21,188 bases of DNA from an uncultured Dialister sp. (GTDB lineage Bacteria > Bacillota > Negativicutes > Veillonellales > Dialisteraceae). The position numbers and the translations under genes were made by a program. Below, piece by piece: positions 17,293 through 21,188 of the stretch; positions within the stretch are counted from its first letter, which is position 1, and each line of letters begins with the position of its first letter. The DNA lies in assembly GCA_934216155.1 (NCBI GenBank), contig CAKQBK010000045.1, positions 1 through 21,188 on the forward strand, read 5' to 3'. The notes under the pieces are model-generated. The model did no database searches, had not been told where the DNA came from, and was given only the letters and a program-made list of their open reading frames with translations.

Positions 17293-17634
17293 TTTTATTT
17301 CCAGGTTATGATCCTGCTGATTTCTTTTTCTATCATTGGAATGTAAATGGCTAGAGAAAAGGTTATCATCCTGCAGATTTCATCCATTAAACAATTTAGA
17401 AATACCGCTAGTATCAAGGTTATAAAAGGTTATGCCACAAAAAAACATAACCTTTTATAACCTTGATGCTAGCGGTATTCTTTTTATGTTGAATGATTGA
17501 AATCTGCAGGATGATAACCTTGATGCAAGCGATAGTATTTCTATGTTGAATAATCGAAACGATCAGAATAATACCCCTTTTAACGCCTCTTTTGTGGTAA
17601 AATAAGTCTATTCTATTACAACGAGGTGGACAAC
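17293..17634. other. Intergenic region filled by a palindromic element
   Basis: No gene lies between the helicase and the membrane protein. The space is almost wholly the long form of the ggttataaa palindromic element, followed by a TGGTAAAAT extended -10 (17595-17603) with a weak -35, and the ribosome binding site of the next gene. Confidence 0.75.
17357..17521. repeat. 165-bp palindrome, long ggttataaa element
   Basis: The arm 17357-17434 (starting aaggttatcatcctgcag and ending ggttataaaaggttatg) is matched in inverted form by 17445-17521 with roughly 85-90% identity, around a 10-nt centre. CCGCTAGT and its complement flank the ggttataaa core in both arms. Outside it, to about 17300 and 17583, a second weaker layer repeats the same unit, ending in GGTATTATTCTG-type termini. 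Nothing is encoded. It could form a very stable hairpin or be a MITE-like element. Confidence 0.85.
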
Positions 17635-18504
17635 ATGAATTTCAAAAATAAAGAGTGTTTGAAACAATGGCTTTGGATGCTGGCGTTGGTTTTGCCCTGG
17701 GGAATTGGCGGATTTGTGATGCACACCGCAGCGTCTCTTTCGGCAGGTATGTTGCTGTACTGGGGAACTGGGCTAGTGATTCCTATTTTATTTTTCCTGT
17801 TTCAAAGAAAAGGATGGGGCAGTGAACTGGGGGCCTATCGGGCCGCTACGCACTGTATCTGGTGGTTGTCATTTCTGTTTGTCGAAATGACTCTCTTTTG
17901 GAATTACTTACCAGTCATTGATGGGGCGTTCAAAGCCAACAAAATTCCGGTGTCTATTGCTGTAGCCCTGGCTATGGCTCTGTTTGTGACGGTGGTGCTG
18001 GTTTTGGATTATGTCACCGTTCGAGTGTACCAGCATATCAAAGCCAAAGGGGGCCTGTGGGCGTCCTGGGCTGGTTTGGTTTTTGTGAGCGGTCTGATTC
18101 CTGGATTGGCTCTCACGTCTTTCCTGGCACTGTATGCCGCAGGGGGCATGCGGCTCGATCCATTTACGGCTAGCTTTTTCCTGATGGAAATCTTCTCCTT
18201 CGTTTTCTATGGAAAAATCGTCCTAGCGATGGTTGCTTTTGGTGTGTATCTGTTCTTCGCTTTGGAAGGCTCCAAAGGACAGCGTATCACCCAAGTGATT
18301 TTCTCCGCCATCTTCTGGATCATGGTGGCCTATATTCCCTTCGTGATTTCTCTCCATATGCCGGGGACTGCCAACTGGCGAGCCTATCTCGACCCGTCGT
18401 ATTTATCTATTTTCCCGATTCTCTCCGACATGTGGATGATGGGGCTCTCCCTCTTTGCGGGGCAAGCGGTGACGAAGTGGATATTTAAAGACAGTGAGAA
18501 GTGA
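17635..18504 (+). CDS. Polytopic membrane protein of unknown function
   Basis: The 289-residue product is strongly hydrophobic, with about eight predicted membrane segments (near 12-31, 35-56, 74-95, 106-128, 143-168, 178-210, 220-242 and 257-280) and short loops. I do not recognise a family, and no transporter or enzyme signature stands out. Charged positions inside or next to the membrane segments (Glu84, Asp125, Glu185, Lys194) might be functional. ATG 17635 is used: the gaggtgg at 17623-17629 precedes it by 5 nt, and a GTG at 17626 overlaps that site. The final Ser-Glu-Lys and the stop are encoded by a heptamer array. It stands alone between repeat elements. Confidence 0.8.
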   Translation: MNFKNKECLKQWLWMLALVLPWGIGGFVMHTAASLSAGMLLYWGTGLVIPILFFLFQRKGWGSELGAYRAATHCIWWLSFLFVEMTLFWNYLPVIDGAFKANKIPVSIAVALAMALFVTVVLVLDYVTVRVYQHIKAKGGLWASWAGLVFVSGLIPGLALTSFLALYAAGGMRLDPFTASFFLMEIFSFVFYGKIVLAMVAFGVYLFFALEGSKGQRITQVIFSAIFWIMVAYIPFVISLHMPGTANWRAYLDPSYLSIFPILSDMWMMGLSLFAGQAVTKWIFKDSEK

Positions 18505-18609
18505 GAAGTTAGAAGTGGTGGTGGCGGCGCACAAAATTTGGAAGCGTCGCAATGTATAATATTCTGGTGACTGGTGAATTGGGATGTATTTTCCTAGTCA
18601 CCAGTCACT
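18493..18609. repeat. Heptamer array, GC hairpin, then inverted gactggt words
   Basis: agtgaga units (18493-18516) overlap the 3' end of the membrane-protein gene. They lead to GCGGCGC (18524-18530) and GCGTCGC (18544-18550, one mismatch). After TATAAT-like DNA come tggtgactggtga (18552-18564) and its inverted partner ctagtcaccagtcacta (about 18593-18609), making a second hairpin. Confidence 0.8.
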
Positions 18610-18618
18610 ATTTTCCCC

Positions 18619-18648
18619 TTGTTTCGATTTGTATCGATTTGTTATAAT
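18619..18648 (+). promoter_or_regulatory. Promoter of the DUF1858 gene
   Basis: TTGTTT (18619-18624), an 18-nt spacer and TATAAT (18643-18648), with TGT directly before the -10, give an extended -10 promoter. The ribosome binding site follows about 29 nt later. Confidence 0.6.
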
Positions 18649-18691
18649 AAAAGAAATACAAAATAGTATGCTCTTTGAAAGGAGTTTTTTC

Positions 18692-19645
18692 ATGACAGCA
18701 GATAATTTGACATTTTCTCTTGAAATTGATTTCATTCCGGATATTCAGGACGGAAGAAACGAACTGAAACAGCAGATGAAAGCTACGGCGGAAAAGTTTG
18801 ATGGCACCTACATCCTGGATCCGAAAGCCCGTCCGATTATTTCCGGACTTTCTAAAGATGATGTAGATGGCGTATTAAAAGACTTGGGCCTGCTGGCTTT
18901 TGGTTCCTGGCCGTCCTGCATTCTGACCTGCACCATTGTGGCACCACTCCCGATTCGCGCCGTAGGCATGTCTGACGGTTGGGATATTTACACCGGCAAG
19001 AAAACATTCTTCGCTTTCGCTCAGTTCCCGGCTGACGCATTGGCTATTATGGTCAAGGCTTGTACCTATTATTTGGAACATGAAAGCTACCAGTCCATGG
19101 AAGAATTCATTGACCAGGTAGGCTATGAAACATTCCGTGATAACGTGCTTGGAAATACCGTGCCAGATGGCAAAGGGGATACCGGCGATTATTATGGTTC
19201 CAGTTGGGGCGCTCCGGATGTACCGCCGCTGAAAGAAGGAGATTTCGTCCGTCCGGAAAATAACATCATGCAGGTCATTGAAGTGTATCCGGAAATGGGA
19301 CCGTTCCTTATGGAATACGGCATGTCCTGTGTGGGATGCTTCGTTTCCTATGATGAAAACCTTTGGCAGGCTGCCCAGTCCCATGGGATGGATGTATTTG
19401 AAATCATTGGTGAAATGAATGAATTTATTGCCGATAAATACAATAAACCGCTTCTCACCGAAGACACCCCTATGGAAACCATTTTGACCCTGTATCCGCA
19501 GCTGCTTCCTATTTTCCAGGAAAAACAGATCGCCATGCCGTCCGACATGACCACCACCATTGGTACCTTGTGCCAGAACGCCAACGTGGATGTGAAAGAC
19601 CTCATTGCCAAATGTGACGAACGGCTTAGAGGAAAGGAAGAGTAA
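18692..19645 (+). CDS. DUF1858-containing protein with SiR-like N-terminal part
   Basis: A 317-residue cytoplasmic protein. Residues 190-247 form a DUF1858 domain (ScdA N-terminal/hybrid-cluster-associated type) with the conserved YGMSCVGC (Cys213, Cys216) and a helical end. Residues 258-313 look like a second, degenerate DUF1858 copy without the CxxC pair. The N-terminal part (about 45-155) resembles the ferredoxin-like domain of nitrite/sulfite reductases: SGLSKDDVDGVLKDLG, a Cys76/Cys80 pair (CILTC), and the closing MEEFIDQVGYETFRDNVL. No full siroheme/Fe-S cysteine set is seen, so catalysis as a reductase is doubtful; a redox-sensing or metal-cluster role is inference. ATG 18692 follows GAAAGGAG (18677-18684) by 7 nt. 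The gene is followed by a strong terminator shared with the convergent transporter gene. Confidence 0.8.
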   Translation: MTADNLTFSLEIDFIPDIQDGRNELKQQMKATAEKFDGTYILDPKARPIISGLSKDDVDGVLKDLGLLAFGSWPSCILTCTIVAPLPIRAVGMSDGWDIYTGKKTFFAFAQFPADALAIMVKACTYYLEHESYQSMEEFIDQVGYETFRDNVLGNTVPDGKGDTGDYYGSSWGAPDVPPLKEGDFVRPENNIMQVIEVYPEMGPFLMEYGMSCVGCFVSYDENLWQAAQSHGMDVFEIIGEMNEFIADKYNKPLLTEDTPMETILTLYPQLLPIFQEKQIAMPSDMTTTIGTLCQNANVDVKDLIAKCDERLRGKEE

Positions 19646-19650
19646 CCAAA

Positions 19651-19683
19651 CAGGTTGCTCAAGTCACTCAAGATACTCAGGTT
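19651..19683. repeat. Nonamer array (ggttgctca), left arm
   Basis: The 9-nt words ggttgctca, agtcactca and agatactca, then ggtt, begin about 6 nt after the upstream stop codon. The inverted partner is at 19857-19899. Together they bracket the terminator between two convergent genes. Confidence 0.8.
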
Positions 19684-19761
19684 TTATAGTAGTGAAATAG
19701 ATTTGTCTCACATAGCTCTGATATATTGATGCAAGAGCTCCGTAATCCTATTTTTGCAATA

Positions 19762-19813
19762 AAAAAGAATGGGTAGAATTGATATTGATTCTATCCATTC
19801 TTTTTATTTTTTA
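19762..19813. terminator. Bidirectional terminator between convergent genes
   Basis: An 18-bp stem (19762-19779 with 19788-19805, one G-T wobble) with an 8-nt loop is preceded by A6 and followed by tttttatttttt. It can end transcription from both the DUF1858 gene and the ECF transporter gene. Confidence 0.9.
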
Positions 19814-19856
19814 GCGATTGTATGGCAATGTTAGTCTAACAGAAACATCACCATTA

Positions 19857-19899
19857 GAACCTGAGAAACTTGAGCAACCTGAGAAACCTTTGTAACCTA
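19857..19899. repeat. Nonamer array (cctgagaaa), right arm
   Basis: The words cctgagaaa, cttgagcaa, cctgagaaa and cctttgtaa run up to within about 6-10 nt of the stop of the minus-strand transporter gene. It is the inverted counterpart of the array at 19651-19683. Confidence 0.8.
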
Positions 19900-19904
19900 T
19901 CCTA

Positions 19905-20525
19905 TTATTTCATCTTCCAACCGCTACGTTTCAAAGCCATTACAATCGGAATGACAATGACGCCGGAAACCAGGGCTTCTGGAATGCCATTGGCAGTGGT
20001 GATGCCTACCAGCATCAAGCCTACGGCTTCTACGGAAATGCCCTTGGCAGCGGCATAAGGAGCGCCGACTAAGAGGAAGAAGGAACCTAAGAATAATACG
20101 GTATTTGTCAAAGCACCACCGATGGCTGCGATACCCGCACGGAGATGTACGTTGCCTGGAATGTATCTGAAAAGTGCCCAAGCGGCCAATCCGATGCAAA
20201 TGCGTGGAACGATGCAAATGAAAGCATCGGCGATGACACTATGCTGCAAAGCAAATTGCATCATTAAGCTGGGGGCACGCAAAGTTTGAATGAAAGAAAA
20301 GAGTCCGAATAAGAATCCAACCACAGCCCCGACTTTCGGACCAGCCAAGATGGCACCAATAATGGTTGGAATATGGAGAATCGTAGCATTCATGACCACC
20401 AGCGGAATGAATCCATATCCAGTCAGTCCTAAGAAAATGGTAATCCCTGCCAACAGACCGGAAATCGTCAATTCTCTAATACTCATAAAAGTACCAGATG
20501 TCTGCTTTTCATTTGTTTTTTCCAT
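19905..20525 (-). CDS. ECF transporter S component (substrate-binding membrane subunit)
   Basis: A 206-residue membrane protein with about six hydrophobic segments and the layout of energy-coupling factor S components, which bind a vitamin or related micronutrient and join a shared EcfA-A'-T module encoded elsewhere. The stretch ILHIPTIIGAILAGPKVGAVVG (50-71) and VPRICIGLAAW (106-116) resemble the PanT/RibU-like group; pantothenate is a possible substrate, but specificity cannot be read from sequence. ATG 20525 is supported by GGAGG (20535-20531) 5 nt upstream. The other ECF subunits are absent from the window, as usual for group II systems. A palindromic repeat element (20556-20789) sits directly upstream, and beyond it is a minus-strand promoter with a terminated leader-like RNA that may once have controlled this gene. 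Confidence 0.87.
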   Translation of the reverse strand: MEKTNEKQTSGTFMSIRELTISGLLAGITIFLGLTGYGFIPLVVMNATILHIPTIIGAILAGPKVGAVVGFLFGLFSFIQTLRAPSLMMQFALQHSVIADAFICIVPRICIGLAAWALFRYIPGNVHLRAGIAAIGGALTNTVLFLGSFFLLVGAPYAAAKGISVEAVGLMLVGITTANGIPEALVSGVIVIPIVMALKRSGWKMK

Positions 20526-20555
20526 TGTAGCCTCCGTTCTTATTCTCCCCCTTAT

Positions 20556-20789
20556 GGCAATGTCATTAAGTTAAAGATTTGCATTGGTAGGTATGATTCC
20601 GCTAGTGATAATAGGTTGCTCAAGTTTCTAAGGGTTCTCAGGTTGCTCAGGTCCCCCGAATATGCCGCTAGACGCTAGCGTCATTAGCTCATTCGAGAAA
20701 CGTGAGAACCTTAAGAAACCTGAGTAACCTGAGTAACCTTTGCCTCAGCAGAAATTATCACATATCTTGCTTAACTTAACAGCATTGCC
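20556..20789. repeat. 234-bp palindromic element with nonamer inner arms
   Basis: The outer ends ggcaatgtcattaagttaa (20556-20574) and ttaacttaacagcattgcc (20771-20789) are inverted copies. The inner arms are nonamer words, ggttgctca type (20611-20652) and cctgagtaa type (20690-20745). The centre carries a perfect 12-bp palindrome gacgctagcgtc (20671-20682). A third arm copy starts at 21121. It lies just before the ECF gene and could affect its transcription. Confidence 0.8.
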
Positions 20790-20810
20790 CCTTATGGAGA
20801 TATAAGTCGT

Positions 20811-20883
20811 AAAAATAAAAACTAGAACTGTCTGTCCAGCTCGTCACATAGGATACCAGCAAAATGACAGTTCCTAATCACTT
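20811..20883 (-). ncRNA. Candidate small RNA or terminated leader RNA
   Basis: Transcription from the promoter at 20916-20889 would start near 20882. The RNA contains an 8-bp perfect stem, GAACTGTC (20873-20866) with GACAGTTC (20832-20825), around a 33-nt loop, directly followed on the minus strand by ctagtttttattttt. Promoter, short structured body and terminator add up to a stand-alone RNA of about 65-75 nt. It reads towards the ECF transporter gene about 290 nt further on, so it may be a riboswitch or attenuator now separated from that gene by the palindromic element. I could not match it to a known class. Confidence 0.5.
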
Positions 20884-20888
20884 CTAGT

Positions 20889-20916
20889 ATTATAACGAGG
20901 AAATCAGATTTGTCAA
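20889..20916 (-). promoter_or_regulatory. Consensus promoter on the minus strand
   Basis: Read on the minus strand, TTGACA (20916-20911), a 16-nt spacer and TATAAT (20894-20889) are perfect consensus hexamers for the housekeeping sigma factor, the best promoter match in the window. Confidence 0.75.
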
Positions 20917-20927
20917 TTCATAATGGC

Positions 20928-21006
20928 GGTTAGCAGTTAGCAGTTAGCAGTTAACAGTTAGCAGTTAACAGTTAACCGTCAACCGTCAACTGCTAACCAC
21001 CAACTA
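20928..21006. repeat. Long heptamer array (ttagcag/ttaacag/tcaaccg)
   Basis: About eleven 7-nt units: ttagcag and ttaacag first, then ttaaccg, tcaaccg, tcaactg and ctaacca. The first and last parts are inverted copies (ggttagcagtt against aactgctaacc), so the array can fold on itself. It is the longest array in the window. Confidence 0.88.
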
Positions 21007-21047
21007 TCTTCGCATTACGGATTCAAAAATGGTACAATAGGGAAAAG

Positions 21048-21080
21048 TAGCTGGTGACTGGTGACTCGTGACTAGGGATT
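21048..21080. repeat. Heptamer array (gactggt/gactcgt/gactagg)
   Basis: Four to five 7-nt units that drift from gactggt to gactagg to gattgtt. They show how the gactggt and gattagt word families grade into one another; the same transition is seen at 569-604. Confidence 0.8.
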
Positions 21081-21120
21081 GTTGCGTCTAGCGATAATAG
21101 CACTAGCGTCTCCCCCGTTG

Positions 21121-21188
21121 GGTAATGCTGTTAAGTTAAGGATTTGCGCCAGTAAGCATGATTTGGTTTGTGATTATAGGTTACTCAG
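21121..21188. repeat. Partial copy of the 20556 palindromic-element arm
   Basis: The sequence starting ggtaatgctgttaagttaa and ending ggttactcag matches the arm 20556-20620 in the same orientation at roughly 70-75%. It is cut by the window end, so a second full palindrome may continue beyond it. Confidence 0.7.

Larger units (their letters stand above)
20526..21188. other. Gene-free right end: palindrome, small RNA candidate, arrays
   Basis: No protein gene is supported. In order it holds a palindromic element (20556-20789), a candidate minus-strand small RNA with promoter (20811-20916), a ttagcag/ttaacag heptamer array (20928-21006), a TGGTACAAT extended -10-like site (21030-21038), a gactggt array (21048-21080), and a partial copy of the palindromic element's arm (21121-21188) cut by the window edge. 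Confidence 0.7.

Noticed and set aside
20928..21006. Possible CRISPR array
   Set aside because: The repeat unit is 7 nt without spacers, and no cas genes are present; it is a tandem word array.
1..21188. tRNA or rRNA genes
   Set aside because: No TTCGA-type T-loop with a matching acceptor stem and no rRNA-like sequence was found on either strand by eye.

Overview
The window looks like a piece of chromosome from a Negativicutes-type Bacillota (a diderm relative of the Veillonella, Dialister, Megasphaera and Acidaminococcus group). This rests on the style of the RpoB and RpoC proteins, including a TTG start on rpoC and an insertion in RpoC, and on several exported proteins next to Firmicutes-type genes. 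The genus cannot be fixed from sequence alone. There are no tRNA, rRNA or CRISPR loci, and I see no intact IS or phage genes.

Layout of genes: an M48 membrane zinc protease (925-1818, +); an exported argininosuccinate-lyase-like enzyme (2555-4051, -); rpoB and rpoC (5100-13081, +) with their own promoter and a strong terminator; an Rpn-type PD-(D/E)XK nuclease (13218-14036, +); two unrelated-looking exported proteins of unknown role (14136-14915 and 15084-15809, +); a DEAD-box RNA helicase (16024-17292, +); a polytopic membrane protein (17635-18504, +); a DUF1858 protein with an N-terminal part like sulfite/nitrite reductase domains (18692-19645, +); and an ECF transporter S component (19905-20525, -). 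Most genes seem to be single transcription units. rpoBC is not next to rplJ/rplL or rpsL, so the usual beta operon is broken here.

The most striking content lies between the genes. Almost every intergenic space is filled with short tandem words of 7 nt (for example agtgaga, gactggt, ttaacag, aatgagt, gattagt) or 9-10 nt (ggttataaa, cctgagaaa). They are arranged as inverted arms around GC-rich hairpins whose two strands co-vary from copy to copy. Two elements (4361-4708 and 15805-15957) are symmetric: array, hairpin, core, hairpin, array. A 322-bp element (582-903) has perfect 23-bp inverted ends. Three further palindromic families occur at 125-321 with 17357-17521, at 2119-2285, and at 20556-20789. 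The arrays run right up to genes, and in three cases they encode the last codons and stop. The pattern resembles the short tandemly repeated repetitive (STRR) sequences known from cyanobacteria, but here it is combined with MITE-like inverted structure.

Other points of note are a candidate small RNA or leader RNA on the minus strand with a consensus promoter and terminator (20811-20916), a structured terminator-ended region at 321-462, and an RpoC insertion built from extra copies of a module that all RpoC proteins carry once.
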